From assembly GCA_035944135.1 (NCBI GenBank), contig DASZBM010000008.1, positions 124,001 through 188,000 of the forward strand: a DNA stretch of 64,000 nt. Reading direction: 5' to 3'. Positions 1 to 8,033 of this stretch are shown here, one piece after another (the first letter of the stretch is position 1; the number at the start of each line of letters is the position of its first letter). The notes under the pieces were generated by a model that saw only the letters and a program-made list of their open reading frames with translations, was not told the DNA's origin and made no database searches. The DNA comes from Acidobacteriaceae bacterium (GTDB lineage Bacteria; Acidobacteriota; Terriglobia; Terriglobales; Acidobacteriaceae). Both the position numbers and the translations under genes were made by a program.

Positions 1-2
1 GC

Positions 3-1430
3 GGCGCCTCTTTGCATCGCGCCTTGCAGATGCTGCTGGCCTCTCCGGATCGGCACTATCTGGTCGACGGCCGGTCGCTCTATCAGTGCTCACTGCGTCC
101 GCTCTACTTCGGCAGCGAAGAAAACGGCACATTGCTCGGCTACGTCTTCAGCGGCATTTCTATTGAACGCACGGTGCGTCAGATCAGCGAACCCACCGAC
201 GTTGAGGCTGCCTTCCTCAGCGAAGGAGGCGTCGTCACCAGTACGCTCGGCCCATCCGATCAGCCCGCACTCTCCAACCCGCGACTGCTCTCTGCAACGA
301 CACAGAACCCGCTCCGCGTCGAGCTCGGATCGCAGCGCTTTCTTGCTGCAACGGAAGACCTTTCGCCGGTTTCCTCCTCTCCACTCCAGCTCGTCGTTCT
401 CAAATCTTTCAATCCAGCCGAGCGCTGGATGAAGCGGATCGATCGCATGGTGCTTAGCACCGGTCTCCTTGCGCTCGTCTCGGGCACGATTTTGATGATT
501 GCGCTCGCACGGCTGCTCACACGCCCGCTCGAAGAGCTGTCTGGTAGCGTTCGCGCCTTCGGCATGGGCGATAGCCAATATCATGTGCCTCGTCACGGCC
601 CGCGCGAGGTCCGTCAACTTAGCGAAGCATTCGCCGGCATGCGCGATGAAATTCAGCAGGCGCACCAGGCGCTCCTCGAATCCGAACGCCTCGCCACCAT
701 CGGCAGAATGGCCAGCTCCGTCTCGCACGATCTCCGTCACTATCTCGCTGCGGTCTATGCCAATGCCGAGTTCCTCGCCTCCGGCCGCCTTTCTGAATCT
801 GAGCGCAATGAGATCTTCGGCGACATTCGTGCTGCGGTTCTTGGCACGACAGACATGATCGAATCGCTCCTCATCCTCAGCCGCACCGGTGCGAGTACAA
901 CGCGCGTGCTCGAGTCCATGCCGCAACTGCTCGAACGCACCGTCGCACTCTTCCGTGCTCATCCTGATGCCGAAGGAGTTCGGATTATCACTCGGGTCGG
1001 TGACTCCACCGAGGGCACGGCACTCGTCGATGGAAAGCAGATCGAGCGTGCGTTCTACAACCTGCTGCTCAACGCCTGCCAGGCCGCGCGCACCGGCAGC
1101 GCAGAGCCGGTCGTCACGGTCACGCTCGAAACACGGCAACGCAACTGCATCATCACGGTCACGGATAACGGTCCAGGTGTCCCAGAAAACATTCGCACTA
1201 GTCTCTTCGAGCCATTTGTCAGCGAGGGAAAGCAGAAGGGAACTGGGCTGGGCCTGACTCTCGCGCAATGCATCGCAGTCGAGCACGGTGGAGAGGTCGT
1301 TCTGCTGAGCAGCCGTCCCGGTGAGACGGTCTTCCAGATGCAGGTCGCCCGTGATCTTCCACGAGTTGCGGTCGCCACGGATTCTGAACCCAATCACCGC
1401 GATCAGGTCGTCGCCCATGAAAACGTCTGA
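3..1430 (+). CDS. Sensor histidine kinase, 5'-truncated by window edge
   Basis: Membrane sensor kinase that should autophosphorylate and signal to an unseen response regulator. The frame is open to the left edge, so the true start is outside the window; numbering here is from a TTG at 12. Residues 1-145 look like the end of an extracytoplasmic sensor domain, 147-168 are a membrane helix, and 169-222 fit a HAMP linker. The H-box reads SSVSHDLRH with His239. The N-box is at about 347-356, the G1 box DNGPGV at 385-390 and the G2 box GTGLGL at 410-415. The stop overlaps the start of the porin-like gene by 14 bases, suggesting one operon. The ligand is unknown. Confidence 0.9.
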   Translation, partial: GASLHRALQMLLASPDRHYLVDGRSLYQCSLRPLYFGSEENGTLLGYVFSGISIERTVRQISEPTDVEAAFLSEGGVVTSTLGPSDQPALSNPRLLSATTQNPLRVELGSQRFLAATEDLSPVSSSPLQLVVLKSFNPAERWMKRIDRMVLSTGLLALVSGTILMIALARLLTRPLEELSGSVRAFGMGDSQYHVPRHGPREVRQLSEAFAGMRDEIQQAHQALLESERLATIGRMASSVSHDLRHYLAAVYANAEFLASGRLSESERNEIFGDIRAAVLGTTDMIESLLILSRTGASTTRVLESMPQLLERTVALFRAHPDAEGVRIITRVGDSTEGTALVDGKQIERAFYNLLLNACQAARTGSAEPVVTVTLETRQRNCIITVTDNGPGVPENIRTSLFEPFVSEGKQKGTGLGLTLAQCIAVEHGGEVVLLSSRPGETVFQMQVARDLPRVAVATDSEPNHRDQVVAHENV

Positions 1431-2976
1431 GCTTCTTCGCAATGCACGCCTCTGCGCAGCTTCTCATCACTGCCCGCGGCCACTCGCGATTTTCTCAACC
1501 CTGCTCGTGCTCTCTGCACCCTTTGTGAACGCGCAGACAGACCAGTCCACCATCCCCGCTCAGATCCAGCAATTGACGGCAGCGATGGAGCGCACGCAGG
1601 TTCAGCTCAAAGAATCGCAGCGGCAGCTCGACGACATGCGTCAACAGCTGGCGAATTTGCAACAGCAGATGGCAAGCCAGCAGGGAACAGCCACGCCTGC
1701 AGCCGATCCACCGCAAACCGCCGCGCTGCCGCAGGACACATCCGCCGAACTCGAAGCCATCCGCGAACACCAGGCCGCGCAGGACGCGCAGATCGCAACT
1801 CACGACCAGACGAAAGTCGAATCGGAGTCGAAGTACCCCGTCAAAATCACCGGCCTTCTCCTCTTCAACGCATTCACCAATACGAGCGCCGTCGATATAG
1901 CCGCGACACCGACGGTCGCACTGCCAGGTTCAGGCAACACCGGTGCTTCAGTGCGTCAGACGATCCTCGGTATCGATGCGCGCGGGCCGCATCTTTTCGG
2001 TGCTCGCAGCTACGCCGATCTCCGTGTCGACTTCTTCGGCAACTCGACCCCGAACACCACCTTTGGTTCGTACTCGACCAACGACAGTTTCCTGCGCCTC
2101 AGGACCGCGCACGCCGGCTTGCAATGGGACAACACTGAAGCCGGCTTTTCCTACGATCGCCCCATCCTCAGTCCCGACACGCCATCCTCTCTCACCGCTG
2201 TGGCGACTCCATCCCTCGCATGGTCCGGAAACCTGTGGGCGTGGAATCCGCAACTCACAGTCACGCAGAACGTTCCTTTCGCCGACTCGCGCGCACTCCA
2301 ACTGCAGGCTGCACTCATCGACGTAGCTGATCCTCCCGTATCGCTCTCGGGTCTATATAGTGCCGCCGCAGCGCCGCCCTCTTCTGCGCAGCAAAGCCGC
2401 TGGCCGGGTCTCGAAGCTCGCATTGCCGCGCTTGGCCCAGTGCGCGATGACCGCGATCACATCGGCGTCGGCGGATATTTTTCCCCGCATGTTCTTCCGT
2501 CCGGCCGGCGCTTCGACGCGTGGGCCGCCACACTCGACACCCGCTTCCATTTGCCCGGACGTCTCGAGTTCTCCGGCAGCTTCTATCGTGGCCTCGCGCT
2601 CGGCGGACTCGGCGCCGGCGCCTACAAAGACTACGGTTATATCTATTCGTCGGTTCAGGATCAGTACTACTTCCGCCCACTTAACGACGTCGGCGGCTGG
2701 ACCCAGCTGAAAGAGAAGTGGAACGAGCGTTTGGAGTTCAACGCTTCCTTCGGCATCGACAACGGCTTCGCCAGCGACCTCCATCGCTACGCAAATCCCA
2801 GCGGGGCCATCTATCAGAATCTCGCTCGCAATCGCACATGGACCGGCAACATTATCTACTCACCGAGTGCCTATCTTCTCTTCTCCTTCGAGTACCGCTA
2901 CCTTGCGAGCGCTCCCGTCATCGGCTTGTCTTCGAACGCAAACGTCATCGGTCTATCTGCGGGATATAAATTCTGA
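1417..2976 (+). CDS. Outer-membrane porin-like beta-barrel protein with N-terminal coiled coil
   Basis: Probable outer-membrane channel of 519 residues. The ATG at 1417 is chosen because it begins a signal peptide that ends near FVNAQ at about residue 41; the frame is open further upstream but overlaps the kinase. A Gln/Leu-rich coiled coil (about residues 45-90) precedes a C-terminal part rich in alternating aromatic and polar residues and ending in Phe, the usual mark of a barrel recognised by BamA. The layout resembles DcaP-type trimeric porins, but the substrate cannot be told. It overlaps the upstream kinase by 14 bases and the downstream cupredoxin by one base, so translation is probably coupled. 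Confidence 0.75.
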   Translation: MKTSELLRNARLCAASHHCPRPLAIFSTLLVLSAPFVNAQTDQSTIPAQIQQLTAAMERTQVQLKESQRQLDDMRQQLANLQQQMASQQGTATPAADPPQTAALPQDTSAELEAIREHQAAQDAQIATHDQTKVESESKYPVKITGLLLFNAFTNTSAVDIAATPTVALPGSGNTGASVRQTILGIDARGPHLFGARSYADLRVDFFGNSTPNTTFGSYSTNDSFLRLRTAHAGLQWDNTEAGFSYDRPILSPDTPSSLTAVATPSLAWSGNLWAWNPQLTVTQNVPFADSRALQLQAALIDVADPPVSLSGLYSAAAAPPSSAQQSRWPGLEARIAALGPVRDDRDHIGVGGYFSPHVLPSGRRFDAWAATLDTRFHLPGRLEFSGSFYRGLALGGLGAGAYKDYGYIYSSVQDQYYFRPLNDVGGWTQLKEKWNERLEFNASFGIDNGFASDLHRYANPSGAIYQNLARNRTWTGNIIYSPSAYLLFSFEYRYLASAPVIGLSSNANVIGLSAGYKF

Positions 2977-3686
2977 TGCGCATCATTCGGCTCCCGATCG
3001 CGCTCGCATGTGCACTTATCCTGCTCGCCCCATCTCTGCGCGCCCAAAACCGTCCCCGCAATCCGCTCGCCGAACTGCGCCTCCACATCGCCACATCACC
3101 ATCCACCCCTCACCATCGCGTCTCCGCCGTCGCATGGCTCGATCCGCTCGGCAACACACCGGTAGCCACACTCGCTCCGCAATCCCACTACACTCTCCTG
3201 CAAAAGAACCGCACCTTCATCCCGCACTTGCAAGTCGTTCCCGTCGGCAGCGTCGTCCAATTTCCAAACGCCGACCCCTTCTTCCACAACGTCTTCTCGC
3301 TCTTCGACGGCAAACGCTTTGACCTCGGCCTCTACGAAGCCGGCAAAACCAAGTCGGTTACGTTCTCGCGTCCCGGCGTCTCTTACATCTTCTGCAACAT
3401 TCACCCGGAGATGAGCGCCGTGATCATCAGCCTTTCCACGCCGCTCTACTCCGTCGCCGACGCCTCTAACGCACTCGATCTCCGCAACATCCTGCCGGGA
3501 GATTACCGTCTGCACATCTGGGTGGAAGGCGCACTCCCCGGCTCGCTCCAAAGCCTCTCGCGCGACCTCCATCTCGCGGCTGGCGCGACAGACCTCGGCA
3601 ACGTCAGCGTGCCCATCGCCACCAACACCACTCACACCAACGAATTCGGTAACGCGTACGACCGCCAGCCGGGCTCCCCATACTAG
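2976..3686 (+). CDS. Secreted cupredoxin-domain protein
   Basis: Periplasmic protein of 236 residues with a signal peptide (1-23, ending LRAQ) and a plastocyanin-like fold. A complete type 1 copper set is visible: His104 in PFFHN, then Cys140, His143 and Met146 in the stretch CNIHPEM. The C-terminal part (about 150-236, with GDYRLHIWVEG) looks like a small beta-sandwich. The start overlaps the porin stop as TGATG, so it is the third gene of the kinase-porin operon. Copper binding and electron transfer follow from the family; the redox partner is not visible here. Confidence 0.82.
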   Translation: MRIIRLPIALACALILLAPSLRAQNRPRNPLAELRLHIATSPSTPHHRVSAVAWLDPLGNTPVATLAPQSHYTLLQKNRTFIPHLQVVPVGSVVQFPNADPFFHNVFSLFDGKRFDLGLYEAGKTKSVTFSRPGVSYIFCNIHPEMSAVIISLSTPLYSVADASNALDLRNILPGDYRLHIWVEGALPGSLQSLSRDLHLAAGATDLGNVSVPIATNTTHTNEFGNAYDRQPGSPY

Positions 3687-3697
3687 GCGCAGAAAAA

Positions 3698-3724
3698 AGA
3701 AGAGACGCTTCACGCGCCTCTTCT
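3698..3724. terminator. Bidirectional hairpin terminator
   Basis: Inverted repeat AGAAGAGaCGC / GCGcCTCTTCT with a five-base loop between two convergent genes. A-rich bases on the left and T-rich bases on the right would serve both strands. Confidence 0.6.
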
Positions 3725-3742
3725 ATTTACATATCCATCGTC

Positions 3743-4945
3743 TTACTTCTTTTTCGCGTGAGGCACCGGCCCGAGCCCGCGGTCAATCTCCGCTCCTGCC
3801 TGCAAAAATCCACCGACGCCGTATGCCCACGTTGACCCCGGCTGCAGATCGCCCGGCGCTGCGCCAATCGGCTGAATCGCACCCAGTCGCCCATCTACAT
3901 AAACATGCTGCAGCATCCCAGCCCACGCCTTCTCAATCACCGGCTCGAACTTCTCCTTCGGCAGCAAATGATTATTCACTCCCCACGCCATCGCATACGT
4001 GAAGAAGGCGGTGCCTGAAATCTCACCCTGCGGATATGCATCCGCATCCAGCAGCCCCATGCGCCACAATCCATCCGCCGGCTGCAGATCGGCAACACGG
4101 TTCGCCATATTCTTGAACAGAGTCTCGTAACCCGCGCGGTCCGGATAATTCTTCGGCATCACCGTCAGCACATGCGCCAGCCCCGCAAGCACCCATCCAT
4201 TTCCACGGCTCCAGAACAACGGCTTCCCATTTGGCTCCGCCTTATGCAGAAACGTCGCGTCGCGGAAGAAGAGATGTTGATCGTAGTCGTACAGGTGTCC
4301 CTGCGTCAGCCCCCACTCATGGTCCATGAAGTCCAGGTAGCGGTGATCGCCGGTCAACTGCGCCACTTTCGCAAGTGACGGAGGAGCCATGTACAAGGCA
4401 TCGCACCACCACCACAGGTCCTTGTTCTTGTCATCCTTCCGCATCATCACCAGCGCAAAATTATCCCTCACTGCCGCGATGCGCATCGGATCCTTGTTCT
4501 CTTCGTACAGCGCTTCGTACGCCTGCCCGATCGCCTCATCGTCCGCGTGATCATACCGTCCCGGCAGCAATTGCCAGTTGAACTTCTCCGCCGCCCCCAG
4601 CACTGCATCGTGATATCGCTTATCGTTCAGTATCTTCGACGCCTCCAGCAGCCCGGTGTACAAGGGCGCATACGTCCAGTCCTGCGTAAAGTGCGGCTGC
4701 TCATTTGTAAGCGACCAATCCGCAACCTTCTGCATCGCCTTACGCACATCGACACGCGTCAGCTTCGGCGAAAGGGAAGTGTCAATCGGTCCCGGATCCG
4801 TCGCGATATCGCCCGCGGCATCATGTAACTCCTTCGCGCTCGGCCTCGGCGTTTGAGCTTGATTCTGCGTCTGGGCGCTCGCAACCAGCGCCATGCTCAA
4901 CAAGCACACCCCGACAGGAAATGCCCCCCGCACCAAAAGACTCAT
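3743..4945 (-). CDS. Unsaturated rhamnogalacturonyl/glucuronyl hydrolase, GH105 family
   Basis: Exported glycosidase (400 residues) that should release unsaturated uronic acid from the ends of lyase-cut rhamnogalacturonan or similar oligomers. The start at 4945 follows an AAGGAG ribosome site nine bases upstream and begins a signal peptide ending VASAQ; the frame is open 30 bases further but that adds nothing plausible. GH105/GH88 hallmarks include the aromatic run WWWCDALYMAPP, whose Asp fits the catalytic residue, and SRGNGWV. It lies 13 bases downstream of kduI, so cleavage and the next isomerase step are co-transcribed. Confidence 0.88.
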   Translation of the reverse strand: MSLLVRGAFPVGVCLLSMALVASAQTQNQAQTPRPSAKELHDAAGDIATDPGPIDTSLSPKLTRVDVRKAMQKVADWSLTNEQPHFTQDWTYAPLYTGLLEASKILNDKRYHDAVLGAAEKFNWQLLPGRYDHADDEAIGQAYEALYEENKDPMRIAAVRDNFALVMMRKDDKNKDLWWWCDALYMAPPSLAKVAQLTGDHRYLDFMDHEWGLTQGHLYDYDQHLFFRDATFLHKAEPNGKPLFWSRGNGWVLAGLAHVLTVMPKNYPDRAGYETLFKNMANRVADLQPADGLWRMGLLDADAYPQGEISGTAFFTYAMAWGVNNHLLPKEKFEPVIEKAWAGMLQHVYVDGRLGAIQPIGAAPGDLQPGSTWAYGVGGFLQAGAEIDRGLGPVPHAKKK

Positions 4946-4958
4946 CCGTTCTTTCTCC

Positions 4959-5789
4959 TTACAGCAGATCAGCAACCGCTACGCCGTCCATATCGCCGTA
5001 GTCCTGATTCTCCCCACCCATGCCCCAGCAGAATCCATACCGCGTCGTCCCCACGCCTGCATGAATGCTCCAACCAGGCGAGACCACAATGTCGCGATCG
5101 GCCATCAGCAGATGCCGCGTCTCTTGCGGCGGCCCCATCAAATGCACCACGCGATGCGCCGGATCCACGTCAAAGTACATATAGATCTCACTCCGCCGCA
5201 TATGCGTATGCGGAGGCATCGTGTTCCAGTTCGATCCCTCTTCCAGCAACGTGAAGCCCATCACCAGCTGACAGCTCTTAGTCCCGTCGCGATGGATCGC
5301 CTTGTAAATGGATCGCTGATTGCATGTCGCGACCGCTCCCAGCTTCACCGGCTCAATGTCCTTGAACTTCACCATGCCAGTCGGATACTCCGCGTGCGCC
5401 AAATAACTCAGCAGATAAAACGCGGCCGGTTCATTGGCGCTATCACTCGCAAAACTCACCTCGCGACTCCCGCGCCCCGCGTACAAGCAGTCCATCTTCT
5501 CGAGCTTGAACTCCTTGCCATCAACCGTCACAGTTCCCGCACCGCCGATGTTGAACACCCCCAGTTCGCGCCGTTCGAGGAAAAACTCCGCCCGCAGTTC
5601 CGGCGATGTCTCTAGCTTCAACGCGCCCGTCGTCGGAACAGCACCGCCCACAACGGCGCGGTCCAGGTCCACATACGCCAGAGTGATCGCGCCCAGCTTG
5701 AACATCTCATTCAGCAAAAACGTCTCGCGCAGCTCTTCTGTCGTCATCCGCGGGTAGCGCACGGGATCAGCCATCTGCAGTAGTTTCAT
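4959..5789 (-). CDS. kduI: 5-keto-4-deoxyuronate isomerase
   Basis: KduI converts 4-deoxy-L-threo-5-hexosulose uronate to 3-deoxy-D-glycero-2,5-hexodiulosonate in pectin breakdown. The 276 residues match the family length. The zinc site of this cupin-fold enzyme is present as His194 and His196 in PPHTHM, Glu201 in SEIYMYF, and His243 in WSIHAGVG. A GGAGGAGAG ribosome site lies just before the ATG. The gene sits between an exported cupin protein and the GH105 hydrolase on the same strand. Confidence 0.95.
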   Translation of the reverse strand: MKLLQMADPVRYPRMTTEELRETFLLNEMFKLGAITLAYVDLDRAVVGGAVPTTGALKLETSPELRAEFFLERRELGVFNIGGAGTVTVDGKEFKLEKMDCLYAGRGSREVSFASDSANEPAAFYLLSYLAHAEYPTGMVKFKDIEPVKLGAVATCNQRSIYKAIHRDGTKSCQLVMGFTLLEEGSNWNTMPPHTHMRRSEIYMYFDVDPAHRVVHLMGPPQETRHLLMADRDIVVSPGWSIHAGVGTTRYGFCWGMGGENQDYGDMDGVAVADLL

Positions 5790-5807
5790 CTCTCCTCCAA
5801 AACCTCT

Positions 5808-6356
5808 TCAGCGTCCCGCTGCCGTGTTCGTCATCGCCATCGCAGGCTCTTCCACCTTGATCACATAAATCGTGATCGACTGCCCCGGCGCCTCAATCGC
5901 CTGATGCGGTGTCCCCGCAGGAATGTGAATCACATCGCCCTTGTGCAGCACATGCGGCGTCGCTCCTTCCAGCGTCTTTCCGCGAACTTCGCCGTTCTGG
6001 CCATCTTTGCGGTCGACGATCGTTCCGCCGGTCATCTCCGTGCCTTCGCCGTCCACCACAATCAGAAAATCCGAGAAACGCCCGTGCAACTCCGCTCCGC
6101 CGCTGGCCGTGCGTGCCGTCAGCATCGTGTAATGCCCGTTGTATCGCGCCAGCGTGATCCCTGCGCTTCCGCTTCCTTGCCGCGCCTGGTCCAGCAAGGC
6201 CTTCCCACGCTGCGCCAATTCGTCGAAGTTCAGCACCTCTGGCGTCGTTGTAATCGCCGGCTGTGCTGCCTGCGCCTTCGCCGGCGCTCCGGCGAAAAGC
6301 ATGATCCCTCCGCACACCACAGCGCCAATCCCGCAGACAATCCGTTGTCTCCGCAT
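5808..6356 (-). CDS. Exported cupin-domain protein
   Basis: A 182-residue protein with a signal peptide ending near residue 28 (APAKA) and a single cupin barrel. The second cupin motif, GDVIHIPAGTPHQ, is at 140-152; the first motif is weak. It is the first gene of the pectin operon and has a good ribosome site (GAGGAGT, seven bases before ATG). Cupins of this type may bind sugars or uronates, but the sequence gives no direct evidence of a reaction. The approximately 200 bases upstream, to the divergent cysteine leader, should hold the promoters for both directions. Confidence 0.78.
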   Translation of the reverse strand: MRRQRIVCGIGAVVCGGIMLFAGAPAKAQAAQPAITTTPEVLNFDELAQRGKALLDQARQGSGSAGITLARYNGHYTMLTARTASGGAELHGRFSDFLIVVDGEGTEMTGGTIVDRKDGQNGEVRGKTLEGATPHVLHKGDVIHIPAGTPHQAIEAPGQSITIYVIKVEEPAMAMTNTAAGR

Positions 6357-6529
6357 GTGTTTACTCCTCTCGGAAAACTCTCAGGACAAACAGCATACGC
6401 AAGTCCATTCACCCGTGTCAGCGCACGACGACAAATTAGTTCGTGCTTGCACTTAAAAAACTGGCAACTCGAATCTGAAAACTGAAAACCCACACGACAG
6501 ATCTGCGAGCTACAACAGCAGCGAAACCC

Positions 6530-6558
6530 TTGACTTCCACCCGTCATCCCCATAGCCT
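6530..6558 (+). promoter_or_regulatory. Putative promoter giving a leaderless leader-peptide mRNA
   Basis: TTGACT (6530-6535), a 17-base spacer, then TAGCCT (6553-6558). Start of transcription about seven bases on would fall at the ATG of the cysteine-rich peptide at 6566, which has no ribosome site upstream. The -35 is good; the -10 matches the consensus at only three positions. Confidence 0.4.
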
Positions 6559-6565
6559 CATATCT

Positions 6566-6643
6566 ATGAAGCCGTCTCACGCCGCCGCGCTCTGTTGCAT
6601 GCCTTGTCGCATGCTCTGTTGCGCCGGTGTCTGTATGGCCTGA
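6566..6643 (+). CDS. Cysteine-rich leader peptide (25 aa)
   Basis: A 25-residue ORF too short for most gene callers. Residues 9-25 read LCCMPCRMLCCAGVCMA, so six of the 25 codons are Cys, including two Cys-Cys pairs. Directly downstream lies an intrinsic terminator at 6681-6717, and then a microprotein and a YeiH-type transporter. This is the layout of a ribosome-mediated attenuator in which stalling at Cys codons, when charged tRNA-Cys is scarce, would prevent the terminator forming. The DNA also contains a GCATG/CATGC inverted repeat inside the ORF. Cys-rich upstream ORFs controlling sulfur genes are known in actinobacteria; their use here is inference. Confidence 0.65.
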   Translation: MKPSHAAALCCMPCRMLCCAGVCMA

Positions 6644-6680
6644 TCGCGTTAGCTCCCACCGAGCACCCGATCCCCAAGCA

Positions 6681-6717
6681 CCCACGCAACCGACTCCGGG
6701 CGTGGGTTTTCTTTTTT
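6681..6717 (+). terminator. Attenuator terminator upstream of YeiH genes
   Basis: Stem CCCACGC (6681-6687) and GCGTGGG (6700-6706), a 12-base loop, then TTTTCTTTTTT. It stands 37 bases after the leader-peptide stop and 49 bases before the microprotein start, so it would stop read-through into the transporter operon unless relieved. Confidence 0.75.
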
Positions 6718-6765
6718 GTGCCCACGTCGCTCGCGCACCCTCCACATCGCAGCACGGAGCACATC

Positions 6766-6882
6766 ATGGATCCGCATCCTGACACCAAGCTCATCTTCAA
6801 CGCCGACACCGCCGCCATCCTCATTGCGTTCGCACTCGGCGCGCTCATTCGCTTCAACCTCCTCCCGCACATCGGCTGGTAG
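6766..6882 (+). CDS. Small single-pass membrane protein (38 aa)
   Basis: A 38-residue ORF with its own ribosome site (GGAG, eight bases before ATG). After a polar start MDPHPDTKLIFN it has one hydrophobic helix, AAILIAFALGALIRFNLL, and ends HIGW. It lies between the attenuator terminator and the YeiH-type transporter gene, whose TTG start follows nine bases after its stop. Co-transcription suggests an accessory subunit or regulator of that transporter, but no known family was recognised. Codon use with G/C third positions matches neighbouring genes, which supports it being translated. Confidence 0.6.
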   Translation: MDPHPDTKLIFNADTAAILIAFALGALIRFNLLPHIGW

Positions 6883-6891
6883 CCCGCACCT

Positions 6892-7983
6892 TTGTCGACC
6901 CGCACCATCCCCCTGCCTCTGGACACCACGCACGAGCGCCCGCTCTGGCGTCAACTCCCCGCGCTCGCCCCAGGCACCGCGCTGCTCTTCACCGTCGGCT
7001 TTGCAGGCAAGGGAATCGAATCCCTCGGCCACCTCCTGCGCTCGCGCCACATCGCCTTCCCGCAAGTCGAGTACGTTCTCTGGGCAATCCTCCTCGGCCT
7101 CGCCATCGGCAACGCCGTCCGCCTTCCCGCAATCTTCCGCCCCGGCTTCGCCACCTACGAGCTCTGGCTCAAACTCGGCATCGTTCTCGTCGGCGCAAAA
7201 TTCCTCTTCGGCGACATGCTCCATCTTGGCGGCCTCTCCCTCATCCTCGTCGCCATCGAGCTCATCCTCTCGCTCTCCGTCATGACTCTCCTCGGCCGCG
7301 TCTTCAAACTGCGTCCCAAACTCACCAGCCTTCTCGCCATCGGGAGCTCCATCTGCGGCGTCACCGCCATCATGGCCGCGCAGGGCGCCATCGACCCCGA
7401 AGAGCGCGACACCTCCACCGCCATTGCCGCTATCCTCACCCTCGGCGCGCTCGCACTCTTCGCATTCCCCGCCATCGGCCACGCCCTCCACATGGGCCAG
7501 CAATCCTACGGCCTCTGGACCGGCCTCGCCGTCGACAACACCGCCGAGGCTACCGTCACTGGCGCACTCTACGGCGACGAAGCCGGCCGCATCGCCATCC
7601 TCGCCAAAACCGCGCGCTCGTCCTTCATCGGCTTCGTCGTCCTCGGTTACGCCGTCTACTGGGCCAGCCGCGGCCAGGCCCGCCACGTCGAGCACAAAGC
7701 GCTCTTCCTCTGGCAGAAATTCCCCAAGTTCATTCTCGGTTTCGTCGCCATCTCCATCCTCGCCACGGCCGGCTTCTTCACGCACGCGCAGCTCAACTCA
7801 CTCGGCAATCTCTCCAGGTGGGCATTCCTTCCCGCCTTCGCCGGCGTCGGCCTCCGCACCAACGTGCGCGACCTGCTCGATCAGGGCTGGCGTCCCATTC
7901 TCGTCGGCGTCCTCGGCGAAATCTTCCTCGCCGCGCTCACCCTCGCGATGGTCTTCTTCTCAACCCACGGTGCCGCCCGCTGA
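6892..7983 (+). CDS. YeiH/UPF0324 family putative sulfate or sulfonate transporter
   Basis: Integral membrane protein of 363 residues with about ten hydrophobic helices, of the UPF0324 (YeiH) family, often annotated as putative sulfate exporter. Family-like segments include SSICGVTAIMAAQGAI, TGLAVDNTAEATVTGAL and GVGLRTNVRDL. The start is a TTG at 6892, nine bases after the microprotein stop; no upstream ATG fits. The cysteine-rich leader and terminator ahead imply expression when cysteine is short, which would fit uptake of a sulfur compound better than export. Substrate and direction are not shown by the sequence. Confidence 0.85.
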   Translation: MSTRTIPLPLDTTHERPLWRQLPALAPGTALLFTVGFAGKGIESLGHLLRSRHIAFPQVEYVLWAILLGLAIGNAVRLPAIFRPGFATYELWLKLGIVLVGAKFLFGDMLHLGGLSLILVAIELILSLSVMTLLGRVFKLRPKLTSLLAIGSSICGVTAIMAAQGAIDPEERDTSTAIAAILTLGALALFAFPAIGHALHMGQQSYGLWTGLAVDNTAEATVTGALYGDEAGRIAILAKTARSSFIGFVVLGYAVYWASRGQARHVEHKALFLWQKFPKFILGFVAISILATAGFFTHAQLNSLGNLSRWAFLPAFAGVGLRTNVRDLLDQGWRPILVGVLGEIFLAALTLAMVFFSTHGAAR

Positions 7984-7987
7984 TCTT

Positions 7988-8033
7988 TGCTCTTGCTTTT
8001 CTTTCTGTCATCCCCGTAGGGGATCTGCTTTTT
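7988..8033 (+). repeat. Dispersed GTCAT repeat, short variant
   Basis: Contains GTCATCCCCGTAGGGGATCT (8007-8026), a hairpin with CCCC/GGGG arms, preceded by a T/C-rich track. Close relatives lie at 10238-10300 and, inverted, 58003-58032. It overlaps the last ten codons, stop included, of the convergent ribonuclease gene and so encodes its C-terminus. Confidence 0.65.

Noticed and set aside
90-1442. 450-codon minus-strand ORF opposite the first kinase
   Set aside because: Antisense shadow; the plus strand shows every kinase box.
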